Below are positions 1 through 8,284 of a stretch of 64,000 nucleotides of DNA, piece by piece. The stretch is from Actinomadura sp. DC4. Lineage in GTDB: Bacteria > Actinomycetota > Actinomycetes > Streptosporangiales > Streptosporangiaceae. The stretch lies in NCBI RefSeq assembly GCF_030406325.1, contig NZ_JAUEQY010000018.1, positions 1 to 64,000 on the forward strand, given 5' to 3'. Made by a program: the position numbers and the translations under genes. The notes under the pieces were generated by a model. The model searched no databases. It worked only from the letters and a program-made list of their open reading frames with translations, and was not told where the DNA came from. Positions within the stretch are counted from its first letter, which is position 1. Each line of letters begins with the position of its first letter.

Positions 1-94
1 TGCGCCGTTCGGCGAGGCGGTCGCGCAGGTCGCCGCGCATGTGGTGGTCGGCCAGGTCGCTGTCGGCCCGGGGGTGCGGGCGGACCAGCACCGT
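1..94 (-). CDS. 3' part of an unidentified gene, cut by the window edge
   Basis: Read on the minus strand with codons 92-94, 89-91 and so on, this stretch is open and 30 of 31 codons end in G or C, while the other two frames have poor third positions. That is a strong coding signature in this genome. The visible peptide contains TVLVRPHPRADSDL followed by an Arg/Asp-rich helix-like stretch. Its upstream side runs into the poly-G/poly-C tract, so the true start cannot be seen, and the gene continues beyond base 1. It lies downstream of the lanthipeptide precursors on the same strand, where class III clusters often carry transporter or tailoring genes, but the fragment is too short to assign to a family. 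Confidence 0.5.
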
Positions 95-215
<121 letters not shown>

Positions 216-229
216 GCCCGTACGGAGAA

Positions 230-328
230 TCAGTGGGTGCTGATGCAGCAGATCGAGCTCTGGTTGCTTGACAGCTCTGCCGCGGGCGCTTCCATCTGCA
301 GGTCCTGCAGGTCGAGGATGGCCTTCAT
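230..328 (-). CDS. lanA1: Class III lanthipeptide precursor peptide 1
   Basis: A 32-residue peptide starting MKAILDLQDLQMEAPAAE and ending LSSNQSSICCISTH. The leader has the ILDLQ motif that matches the (I/L)-L-(E/D)-L-Q recognition motif of class III precursors. The core contains Ser21-x-x-Ser24-x-x-Cys27-Cys28, the S-x2-S-x2-C spacing from which labionin or methyl-lanthionine rings form. The start is fixed by a perfect GGAGGTGAACGAC ribosome binding site directly upstream. Leader and core are nearly identical to those of the second precursor gene 99 bases upstream, so it arose by tandem duplication. Core differences are Gln23 versus Lys and the tail ISTH versus IHTA. It is transcribed after lanKC and lanA2 and is followed by the G/C tract. 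Confidence 0.9.
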   Translation of the reverse strand: MKAILDLQDLQMEAPAAELSSNQSSICCISTH

Positions 329-427
329 GTCGTTCACCTCCGTTCGCTCACTCACAGGCGACGCACGGTTCCGGGTGCGAGGGCGGTCCGGCGAGCGCCG
401 GCACCGCCGCTCGCGCCGGTGAACCGG

Positions 428-526
428 TCAGGCGGTGTGGATGCAGCAGATGGAGCTCTTGTTGCTGGACAGCTCCCCCGCGGGCGCCTCCGTCTGCAGG
501 TCCTGCAGGTCGAGGATGGCCTTCAT
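428..526 (-). CDS. lanA2: Class III lanthipeptide precursor peptide 2
   Basis: A 32-residue peptide starting MKAILDLQDLQTEAPAGE with core LSSNKSSICCIHTA. It has the ILDLQ leader motif of class III lanthipeptide precursors and a core with Ser21-x-x-Ser24-x-x-Cys27 plus Cys28, suited to labionin formation by the adjacent LanKC enzyme. The stop codon of lanKC lies inside its ribosome binding site: the sequence GGAGGTGA is both the Shine-Dalgarno of this gene and the last codon plus stop of lanKC, and the ATG follows five bases after the stop. The two genes are therefore likely translationally coupled. It is the closer of two tandem precursor copies. No cysteine protease gene for leader removal is visible nearby. 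Confidence 0.93.
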   Translation of the reverse strand: MKAILDLQDLQTEAPAGELSSNKSSICCIHTA

Positions 527-531
527 GTCGT

Positions 532-3090
532 TCACCTCCGTTCGGTTTCGAGCTGGAGCACGGCGGTCGCCGGATGCCCGGCGGTCATGAACGGCAGCGG
601 TCCGCCGGGCCTCCCCTCGACCGCCGTGTGGATGGCGAGCAGGACCCCTGCGGATCCCGTCGCCAGGTCTGTGGAGAGCCGCAACATGCCCTCGCCCGGG
701 AAGAACAGCGAGCCCCGGCGTTCGACGAAGTGCCAGAACATGCGGCGCAGGTGAAGGTCGACGCCGGGGTCCTGGCCCTCGCCGAGGTGGCGCAGGCAGG
801 TCATGAGCCCCGTACGCCCGGAGAACAGGCCGGGCAGCACGACGAACTCGGCGCGGCAGGTGGCGTGGATCAGGTCGCGCACTCGCGCGAACTCCGGATC
901 CGCGCGATGGCGGAGGTACTCGTGCAGCGCGACGCCCACGCCGCCGCTGCCGTTGTCCAGGTACGGGAGGATGCGCGACGGTTCGCGCACGTAGAGGCCG
1001 CCCAGAGACTCCTTGCACTCCTCCAGGTCGCGCCGCAGCGCCGTGGCGGCGAGGTCGAGCCAGCCGTCGTCGCCGGTGGCCTCGAAGAGCCGTACGAAGA
1101 ACAGCGCGACCCCGCTGAACCCGTACATCAGGCCGGGACGTTCGGACGGAGCGAGGTGCTCCCCGTCCCCGGCGACGGCGCGGGAGAGCCGCTCGGCGTA
1201 CTCCAGCGACAGGTCGACCAGGGAGCGGTCACCGGTCCGGCCGGCGAAGTAGAGGACGTTGAGCCCGGCCCCCGCCAGGCCGCCGAACAGGCCGGGCGTG
1301 CGCAACGTGCCGCCCATGTCCAGCGCCCGCTCGAAGACGGGCAGCGCCTCGTCCCGGCGCCCTATCCGGTCCAGGGCGAAGGCGATCCCGTGCAGCCCGT
1401 TGTAGAAACCCGCGTACGGGAGCGCCGTGCCCCGGCAGGAGCGCACCAGCCACCCCACGTGGTCGGGGAACTCCGGGTAGGAGGCCCGGCCGATCTCCGA
1501 CAGGGCGTACAGGACTCCGGCGGCGCCGTACGCGAGGTTCGAGCCGCCGGAGCGGAACTGCTGGATGTCGCCCGGGAAGAGCCGGTCCCGGCGTCCGGGC
1601 GTCGCGCTCGCGAGAACGCCGGTCACCGCCGAGTCGAACAGGGCGTCCCAGTCGGGGGGCTCGTCGTGCCGTCGCCGGGGGACGTACGGGTCGTTCATGA
1701 AGAGCCCGCGGGTGACGGTCCCGGCGAAGTCCGCCGGCACCGGGAACCGGTCGACGATGACGTCGAGCAGGTCGTGCGCCTTGCGCGGATCCCACTGCAT
1801 CATCGAGGTCAGGGGCAGGAAGACCGCGAGCCGGAGGCACGCCAGCGCGTACTCGTCGACGTCGAAGCCGGTGAGTGAGTCCGGCCCGGCGAAGCCGGTC
1901 GCGGCGAGCCCTGGCGTGTAGTCCTCGGAGACGCCGGAGGAGGACTCGAAGTCGACCAGCGCGATGGTGTCGTCGGGGCGGACGATCACGTTCGACGAGT
2001 GCAGGTCCCCGTACACCAGGCCCGCGTCGTGCATGTCGCGCAGGGCCGCCTCGACCTGGGCGACGATGTGCAGCACCCACTCGGTGTACTCCGCGATCTC
2101 CCGCGCGTCCGGGCTGTGCGAGATCAGCGGATCGCGCAGCCCGCTCGCGCGGAACAGCGTCTCTCCCTCGACGTACTCCATGGCGAGGAAGCTGTGCTCC
2201 CAGTACCGCGCGGACTCGACCAGCCGGGGTACGAACGGGCGGCCGGCGAGGAGCCGGAGCGCGCGCTCCTCCCGCGCCATGCGGGTGACCGCGTCATGGC
2301 CGTTGCGGTCGAGCCCCGCGTGCGGCCGTGCCTCCTTGAGGACGACACGGTCCCCGGAGCGCAGGTCGTCCGCCAGGTAGACGCCGCCCGCGTTGGAGAA
2401 GTGCAGGGCCTCCTCGACGCGGTAGGGGAACTCCTCATCCGACGCGTCGTCGGCCGCCTGCTGCGCCGCGATGAAGCCGGGCACCGTCACCCAGGAGGGG
2501 ACGCGGAACGACGGCTGCCGCTCGTCGGGGACCAGCCGTCCGTCCGGGTCCTCCACGGCCGGCAGCAGCTCGCCGTCCTCGGAGAGGCAGTAGCGCAGGG
2601 TGAAACCGCCGTACCGCACGTGCAGCGGCCCGTCACGCCACCGGAGGTCGCTGAGGATGTACGGCCCGGAGAACCGCGCGAGCTTGCGGCCGAGCTCCTC
2701 CAGCGTCGTCCGCAGCTCGTTCTCGTCGCGCGGATAAATGGCGACCAGCTTGCCGCTGGAGCCGCGGTGCGCGTATTTGAAATTGGACATGAGTGTCATC
2801 GCGCGGCTGCGCAGGAATTTGAAGGCGACGCCATGGGACACGCAGTGGTCCCAGATGATGTCGATGACCTCCGCCGCCTCGTCGAAGCGCGCGCTGGCGT
2901 GGATCTTCCATCCCTGGTCCGGCAGCCGCGCGTCCCGTGGCCGCAGGTAGATCCACTCCCGAAGCCCCTCCCGTACCCAGCCCTCCGGCACGGGGCGGCT
3001 CGCCGCCTCGAACAGCATCTTCCCGTCCGGGAGTTTCTCCAGGCTGTCGTAGAAATCGAGATCGGCGAACGTATACAGGGTGTGCGACAT
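532..3090 (-). CDS. lanKC: Class III lanthipeptide synthetase LanKC (852 aa)
   Basis: Three-domain enzyme that dehydrates Ser in the precursor by phosphorylation and elimination, then cyclises onto Cys, in the cytoplasm. Order: N-terminal lyase-like domain about 1-215; Ser/Thr kinase domain about 225-500 with the ATP Lys252 in VVLKEA, the catalytic loop GDLHSSN (Asp362) and the metal-binding VDFE (Asp380); LanC-like cyclase about 520-852 with repeated GxxG-type (NGLHGIA, YGFSGVA, NGSGGVG) barrel motifs. The usual zinc Cys-Cys-His ligands are not evident in the cyclase, as known for class III rather than class IV. Length fits the family. The start has a GGGGGAAGC ribosome binding site. It is followed by two precursor genes, the first translationally coupled to it. 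It belongs to the RamC/AmfT/LabKC group. Confidence 0.95.
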   Translation of the reverse strand: MSHTLYTFADLDFYDSLEKLPDGKMLFEAASRPVPEGWVREGLREWIYLRPRDARLPDQGWKIHASARFDEAAEVIDIIWDHCVSHGVAFKFLRSRAMTLMSNFKYAHRGSSGKLVAIYPRDENELRTTLEELGRKLARFSGPYILSDLRWRDGPLHVRYGGFTLRYCLSEDGELLPAVEDPDGRLVPDERQPSFRVPSWVTVPGFIAAQQAADDASDEEFPYRVEEALHFSNAGGVYLADDLRSGDRVVLKEARPHAGLDRNGHDAVTRMAREERALRLLAGRPFVPRLVESARYWEHSFLAMEYVEGETLFRASGLRDPLISHSPDAREIAEYTEWVLHIVAQVEAALRDMHDAGLVYGDLHSSNVIVRPDDTIALVDFESSSGVSEDYTPGLAATGFAGPDSLTGFDVDEYALACLRLAVFLPLTSMMQWDPRKAHDLLDVIVDRFPVPADFAGTVTRGLFMNDPYVPRRRHDEPPDWDALFDSAVTGVLASATPGRRDRLFPGDIQQFRSGGSNLAYGAAGVLYALSEIGRASYPEFPDHVGWLVRSCRGTALPYAGFYNGLHGIAFALDRIGRRDEALPVFERALDMGGTLRTPGLFGGLAGAGLNVLYFAGRTGDRSLVDLSLEYAERLSRAVAGDGEHLAPSERPGLMYGFSGVALFFVRLFEATGDDGWLDLAATALRRDLEECKESLGGLYVREPSRILPYLDNGSGGVGVALHEYLRHRADPEFARVRDLIHATCRAEFVVLPGLFSGRTGLMTCLRHLGEGQDPGVDLHLRRMFWHFVERRGSLFFPGEGMLRLSTDLATGSAGVLLAIHTAVEGRPGGPLPFMTAGHPATAVLQLETERR

Positions 3091-3201
3091 GCTTCCCCCG
3101 GGACAGTGGCGCGAATTCCGTGTTAATTGGAGATTAGAAGTCGCGCCGGTTCCGGAGCATCGGTCGTTTCATGTAGTTCTGACGCAGAGGGATGGGTCGT
3201 T

Positions 3202-4911
3202 CTACCCACGCGGCGGCGTGGCGAGCCCCCGTTCGAAGGCGTACGCCGCCGCGGCGGTGCGCGACGACAGCCCGAGCTTGGTGAAGATGTTCGACAGGTG
3301 CCGGGCGACCGTCTTCTCGCTCAGGCACAGAGCGGTCGCCACCTGGCGGTTGCTGTGCCCGGCGGCGACGTGCCGGAGCACCTCGGCCTCGCGTCCGGTC
3401 AGCCCGGCGGGCAGCGGCGCCCGCTCCGCCGCCGCCGGGCGCCCCGCGCCCAGCCGGTCCAACGCGTCGCGCGCCGCGTCCCGTTCCAGGTCCGCCGCGT
3501 CGTCGTCACCGAGCGCCTGGTACGCCTCGGCGAGCAGCAGCCGGGTCCGCGCGACGCCGTACGGCGCGTCGAGCTCCTGCCACGACCGCCGCGCGGTCCG
3601 CAGGACGGCCAGCGCCTCCTCGGCCTCCCCGCCCGCGAGCAGGACCGCTCCGTGCGCCTGCTCCGCCTCCGCGCGCAGGCCGGAGCTGTCGTAGGCCGCG
3701 GCCACCGCCCGCAGCTCCGTACAGGCGGTACGGGCGGTGTTCAGGTCGCCCGTGGCGAGCGCGATCTCCACCTGGGCGACGTGGAGGCGGGCGCGGGCGA
3801 GCCGGTCGCGGTTCTCGGCGAGGAGCGCCGCGCGGATCGACGCCGCCGCCGCGTCGGGCCGGCCCTGGTCGAGGCGGAGCAGCGCCAGGCCCGGCTGCGG
3901 GTCGCGGCCGTGCTCGTGCGCCCGCCGGAAGGACTCCTCCGCGTCGGCCGGCCGGCCGAGGAGCCGCTGGACCTCACCGGCCTCATAGTGCGCCTCGGCG
4001 ACCACGCCGACGTGGACGTGCGCCAGGGCGGCCGCCGCGTGGGCCGCCGCGCGCTCGGCCGGCTCCCACGCCCCCTGGAGGCGGAGCACCTGCGCCCGGT
4101 GGACGCGGCAGATGCCGCGGTACATCACGGCCTCCGACAGGCTGTCGCACCACCGGCTCGCGGCGCGCGTCCACTCGGCGGCCCGCCGCAGGTCGAACAT
4201 CTCGTGGCAGGCGTCCATCAGGTTGCAGTAGACCGCTCCGGTCCACAGCGGGTGCAGGTCGTCCGACAGCGCCGTGAGCATCGCCTCGTCGAGCAACGGG
4301 AGCCCCTCGCCCGCGCGGCCCTGCTTCACCAGGGCGCGCCCCTCGCCCAGCGTGCCGACCGCGAGCAGGTTCGGATCGCCGAACCGGCGGCCGAGGTCCT
4401 GCATCCGCCGGGCGTGCGTGATCGCCTCGTCGTTGCATCCGCGCACCATCGCCGAGGAGATCTCGAAGTAGAGCGGGTAGCCGTGCTCGGCGCACTCCGC
4501 CTCGTCGCGCAGCAGGCGGTGCGCCCGGCTCATCCAGCCCGAGCCGATCGCCCCGTCCCCGCGCTCGGTGTGGTGCACCGCCAGGTACATCGCCGACATC
4601 GCGGCGCTTCGCCGCCGCGCCTCGCGGCGGTACATCCGGTACGCCTCCGCGAACGCCTCCAGCGACGCGTCGATGTCGCCGATCCACCACGCCGACTCGG
4701 CGAGCGCCTGATGGTCGTCGGCCGTCAGCGTGTCACGCGCGCGGGCACGGATGAACCCGTCGCGCGCGTCGGTCCAGGCGCGGCGCCCGAAGGCGGACCG
4801 TGCCGCCTCCAGCTCGCCGGCCGCCTCGACCACGACCGCGCCGCCGATCGCCGCGACGCGCGTCCCCCGCAGACGCGCCACGCGAGCCGACCCATTTGAC
4901 CCCGTTGTCAT
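3202..4911 (-). CDS. LuxR-family regulator with TPR-type helical domain (569 aa)
   Basis: A predicted DNA-binding transcription regulator. The first ~490 residues are Ala/Leu-rich helical hairpins resembling tetratricopeptide repeats, with no Walker motifs. The C-terminus has a LuxR helix-turn-helix: GLTGREAEVLRHVAAGHSN, then the recognition helix region LSEKTVARHLSNIFTKLGL. The start at the ATG of MTTGSNGS is chosen because AAGGGGAT precedes it; longer in-frame starts run into the divergent promoter. It ends 111 bases before the start of lanKC on the same strand, so it may control the lanthipeptide genes and could be partly co-transcribed with them. It is divergent from the AAA regulator at 5087. 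LuxR-type regulators such as RamR/AmfR control class III clusters in streptomycetes, but this one has a different architecture. Confidence 0.85.
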   Translation of the reverse strand: MTTGSNGSARVARLRGTRVAAIGGAVVVEAAGELEAARSAFGRRAWTDARDGFIRARARDTLTADDHQALAESAWWIGDIDASLEAFAEAYRMYRREARRRSAAMSAMYLAVHHTERGDGAIGSGWMSRAHRLLRDEAECAEHGYPLYFEISSAMVRGCNDEAITHARRMQDLGRRFGDPNLLAVGTLGEGRALVKQGRAGEGLPLLDEAMLTALSDDLHPLWTGAVYCNLMDACHEMFDLRRAAEWTRAASRWCDSLSEAVMYRGICRVHRAQVLRLQGAWEPAERAAAHAAAALAHVHVGVVAEAHYEAGEVQRLLGRPADAEESFRRAHEHGRDPQPGLALLRLDQGRPDAAAASIRAALLAENRDRLARARLHVAQVEIALATGDLNTARTACTELRAVAAAYDSSGLRAEAEQAHGAVLLAGGEAEEALAVLRTARRSWQELDAPYGVARTRLLLAEAYQALGDDDAADLERDAARDALDRLGAGRPAAAERAPLPAGLTGREAEVLRHVAAGHSNRQVATALCLSEKTVARHLSNIFTKLGLSSRTAAAAYAFERGLATPPRG

Positions 4912-5086
4912 CTGATCCCCTTGTCCCGGTGATTCGTCCCCTATTCCTTGTGGCGTGACATGCCGCAGGAGAGGTGTGCCACGGCGTGGCACATCGGCGG
5001 ATCGCGCCGGGTCCTGTCCGCTTGCGGCCAGCACGTACGCGGGCCGGCCGGCGTCGTCCCCGGACCTTGAATGGCACCATGACGGC
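4912..5086. promoter_or_regulatory. Divergent intergenic region with perfect 19-bp palindrome (4975-4993)
   Basis: The 175 bases between the two divergent regulator genes must hold both promoters. At 4975-4993 lies TGTGCCACGGCGTGGCACA, with 9-bp arms and a single central G. A perfect palindrome of this length in an intergenic region is what a dimeric regulator would bind, and the neighbouring LuxR-type protein is the obvious candidate. No clear -10/-35 pair was assigned. Confidence 0.55.
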
Positions 5087-8000
5087 ATGTCGGGGGATGC
5101 TCGTCACCTGGTCGGCCGGGTGAGGGAACTCCGCCTGCTCGATGACGTGCTGACCGCGGCCCGCCGTGGCGAAGGCCAGCTGGTCGTGGTCGCCGGGCAG
5201 GCGGGAATCGGCAAGACCCGCCTGTGCCGGGAGATCGTCTCCCGCGCCGGGAACGCGGGTTTCGCCGTCGGATGGGGGACCTGCTGGCCCGAGGGCGGAG
5301 CTCCGCCGCTGTGGCCGTGGCAGGCCGTCCTCGCCGACCTCGGGCGCGGCGCGGCGGTGGACCTGCTCGGCGACGACCGCGGCGGACCGGTGATCGACCC
5401 CGAGCGGTTCGCCCGTTTCGCGGCGATCGGTGCGGAGCTCGCCCGGGCCTGCGACGACTCACCGGTGCTGGTCGTCATCGACGACGTCCACGTCGCGGAC
5501 CCGGGGGCGGTGCTCCTCGCCCGGTTCCTCGCCCGCGACCTCGCCCGGCGTCCCCTCGTCCTCGTCTTCACCCGCCGTCAGGAGGAGAACGGCCGGCCCT
5601 CGACCGCGGGGCTGCTGACCGAACTCGAGGACCAGGCCAGGTCGCTGACCGTACGACCCCTGGACGCCGAGGAGACCGAGCTGTTCCTGCGGTCCCGCGG
5701 CTACCGCGACGTCGATCCGGACCTGCGGCACACGCTGTGGCGGCTGACCGGCGGAAACCCGCTGTTCCTCCATCGCGTGATCGCGCTCGGCCCCGCCACG
5801 GGCGGCCGGCTGCCTCCCGCCGACGTACGGGAGGCGATCGCCCAGGCCCTGGACCGCCTGGGGGAGAGGGCACGGAGCATCCTCAGCCGGTCGTCGGTAC
5901 TCGGCTCCTCGCCCCTGGTCGCGCGTGCCGCCGCCGTCGCGGACTGCACGCCGGCGGAGCTGGGCGAGGCGTTGGCCGAGTCCGAGCGCGCGGGCCTGGT
6001 CGGCGTCGGCGGGCAGGGCGAGTTCACCTTCACCCACGAGCTCGTACGCGAGGCGCTGCAGGACCTGCTGACCGTCGCCGAGCGGTGCGCGGCGCACGCC
6101 AGGGCGGCCGACGTCCTCGCGGGCCCGGCCCAGCACGCCCCTGACCGGCCGTACGGCGCCGCGGGCCGCCGGCAGCTCACGCGCTACGCCCACCACGCGC
6201 TGAAGGCGGCGCCCCGTTCGCCCGAGGACGGGCGCCGCGCGATCACGGCCTGCCGGGCCGCCGCGACGGCCATGGTCGGCGGCTTCGACTACGAGCAGGC
6301 CGCCGCGCTGCTCGAGTCGGCCGCGGGCGTCCACGAGGAGGCGGGGCTGCCCGATCCGGTCGCGGAGCTGCTGGTCGAGTGGGCGCAGACGCTGCTCCTG
6401 TCCGGCCTGCTGACCGACGCCCGGGTGCTGTTCGGCCGGGCGGCCGAAGCCGCGACGGCCGAAGGGGACCCGATCACACTGGGCCGCGCGGCACTGGGCC
6501 TCGGCGGCGTCTGGGTGAACGAACACCGCTCCCGGCCCGACCGGGAACGCGTCGCCGCCCTCCAGCGCCGCGCGCTGGCCGGGCTGCCCGCCGAGGAGCG
6601 CGAGCTGCGATGCCGTTTCGCCATACGGCTGGCGGCCGAGGCCGTCTACCAGGGCGGGCCGGTCGAACCCGTCCTCGACGCCCTCGCGGAGGCACGGCGG
6701 CTCGGCGACGGCGACGTCCTGGCCGAGGCCCTGTCGCTGTGCCACCACGCGCTGCTCACGCCCCGGTACACGCGTACCCGGATGAGGCTGGCCGACGAGC
6801 TGATCGCGGTCGCCTCACCGGCGGGCGCGGGCATGCTCGTGCTCATGGGCCTGTGCTGGCGGGCCGTCGACCTGTTCCAGCTCGGCGACCCCCGGGCCTT
6901 ATCGGCGCTCGCCGAGCTGCGTGAGCGAGCCGACATCCTCAACTGCCGCAGCGTCCTCTACATCGCCGAGGTCATGGGGACGATGCTGCTCATCCGCGCC
7001 GGGCGGCTCGACGACGCGGAGAAGAAGGCCGTCGAGTGCTTCGAGCTCGGCAGTGAGGTCGGCGACGCCGACGCGATCGGCTACCTGGGCGCGCACCTGG
7101 TCACCATCCGCTGGCTCCAGCAGCGCGACGCGGAGATGCTGAGCGCGATCGAGGACATCGCCGCGTCGCCGACGCTGGTCCCGGCGGAGTTCGCCTTCCG
7201 GGCGACCGCGGCCGTCCTCGCCGCCCGCGCGGGCGAGCGTGACAAGGCCCGGCGCATCCTCGACCAGCTCACCGCCTCGGGACTCGCCGCACTGCCGGTG
7301 TCGAACACCTGGCTCACCGGGATGCTGACGATCGTGGAGACCGCCTTCCTCCTCGGTGACGCCGCCGTGGCGCGGGAGGGCTATGACCTCCTCACGCCGT
7401 ACGCGGATCTGCCGGTGATGCCATCGCTGGCGGTGACCTGCTTCGGCTCGGCCGAACGCCCCCTGGGGCTGGCCGCCCTCACCTTCGGCCGCCCGGACCG
7501 CGCCGTCGAGCACCTCGAACGCGCGGTGGCCGCCGACCGCCTGCTCGGCAACCGCCCGCTGACCGCGATCGCCCTGGGCGACCTCGCCGAGGCGCTGCTG
7601 CGGCGCGCCGGGCCGCGCGACCGCGAGCGGGCCGCCGACCTCCTCACGCAGGCACGGCTCGAGGCCGAGGCGCTCGGGATGACGGCACGCGCGGGTGACT
7701 TCGCGACGCGTCTCCGCCGGCTCGGCGAACGCCACGCCACGATCCGGCGGCAGGGGCGCATGTGGGTGCTCTCGCTCGGGGAGCACCAGGCGGTCGTTCC
7801 GCACCGCCGCGGCGTCGGTTACCTCGCGCGCCTGCTCACCAGCCCGCACCGGCCCGTCTCCGCGCTCGAACTGGTCGTCGCCGCCGGCGACGCCACCGTC
7901 GTCGGGCCGACGCGGCAGCCGATGCTGGACGAGCGGGCGCGGAGGGAATATCGGAGACAGGTGGAGGAGCTGACCCGGCGGATCGCCGAGGCCGGGCCCG

Positions 8001-8281
8001 CCTCGGCCCAGGAGTCGCGCGCCGAGCTCGACGCGCTGCTCGCCGAGTTGAACCGCACCGCCGCGAAGGGCGGCCGTACCCGGGCGTTCCCCGACCCCCG
8101 CGAACGTGCCCGGACCGCCGTACGCAAAGCGATCAAGCGCGCGATCGACGACATCTCCGCCGCGGACGCCACGATCGGCGGCATCCTCCGGTCCTCCATC
8201 ACGACCGGCGCGGAGTGCTGCTACGCCCCGGACGCCGAACAGCCGCTCACCTGGTCGCCCGGCGACGCCCGTACGCCCTGA
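5087..8281 (+). CDS. Large AAA-ATPase signal-transduction regulator (1,064 aa)
   Basis: Resembles the STAND-type ATPases of LAL regulators: an N-terminal RHLVGRVRELRLLDDVL segment, Walker A GQAGIGKTRL near residue 46, a Walker B-like VLVVIDDVH, then a long run of TPR-like helices. It has no C-terminal LuxR helix-turn-helix. Instead it ends in a domain with GVGYLARLLTSPHRPVSALELV (winged-helix-like) followed by a coiled segment and a conserved-looking RTAVRKAIKRAI helix, a C-terminal arrangement I know from other uncharacterised actinobacterial ATPases. The ATG at MSGDARHL is chosen because the family starts just before the GRVREL motif; its ribosome binding site is weak. It is divergent from the LuxR gene and ends three bases before the convergent CHAP gene. 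Likely a cytoplasmic regulator or signal integrator. Confidence 0.8.
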   Translation: MSGDARHLVGRVRELRLLDDVLTAARRGEGQLVVVAGQAGIGKTRLCREIVSRAGNAGFAVGWGTCWPEGGAPPLWPWQAVLADLGRGAAVDLLGDDRGGPVIDPERFARFAAIGAELARACDDSPVLVVIDDVHVADPGAVLLARFLARDLARRPLVLVFTRRQEENGRPSTAGLLTELEDQARSLTVRPLDAEETELFLRSRGYRDVDPDLRHTLWRLTGGNPLFLHRVIALGPATGGRLPPADVREAIAQALDRLGERARSILSRSSVLGSSPLVARAAAVADCTPAELGEALAESERAGLVGVGGQGEFTFTHELVREALQDLLTVAERCAAHARAADVLAGPAQHAPDRPYGAAGRRQLTRYAHHALKAAPRSPEDGRRAITACRAAATAMVGGFDYEQAAALLESAAGVHEEAGLPDPVAELLVEWAQTLLLSGLLTDARVLFGRAAEAATAEGDPITLGRAALGLGGVWVNEHRSRPDRERVAALQRRALAGLPAEERELRCRFAIRLAAEAVYQGGPVEPVLDALAEARRLGDGDVLAEALSLCHHALLTPRYTRTRMRLADELIAVASPAGAGMLVLMGLCWRAVDLFQLGDPRALSALAELRERADILNCRSVLYIAEVMGTMLLIRAGRLDDAEKKAVECFELGSEVGDADAIGYLGAHLVTIRWLQQRDAEMLSAIEDIAASPTLVPAEFAFRATAAVLAARAGERDKARRILDQLTASGLAALPVSNTWLTGMLTIVETAFLLGDAAVAREGYDLLTPYADLPVMPSLAVTCFGSAERPLGLAALTFGRPDRAVEHLERAVAADRLLGNRPLTAIALGDLAEALLRRAGPRDRERAADLLTQARLEAEALGMTARAGDFATRLRRLGERHATIRRQGRMWVLSLGEHQAVVPHRRGVGYLARLLTSPHRPVSALELVVAAGDATVVGPTRQPMLDERARREYRRQVEELTRRIAEAGPASAQESRAELDALLAELNRTAAKGGRTRAFPDPRERARTAVRKAIKRAIDDISAADATIGGILRSSITTGAECCYAPDAEQPLTWSPGDARTP

Positions 8282-8284
8282 GCC

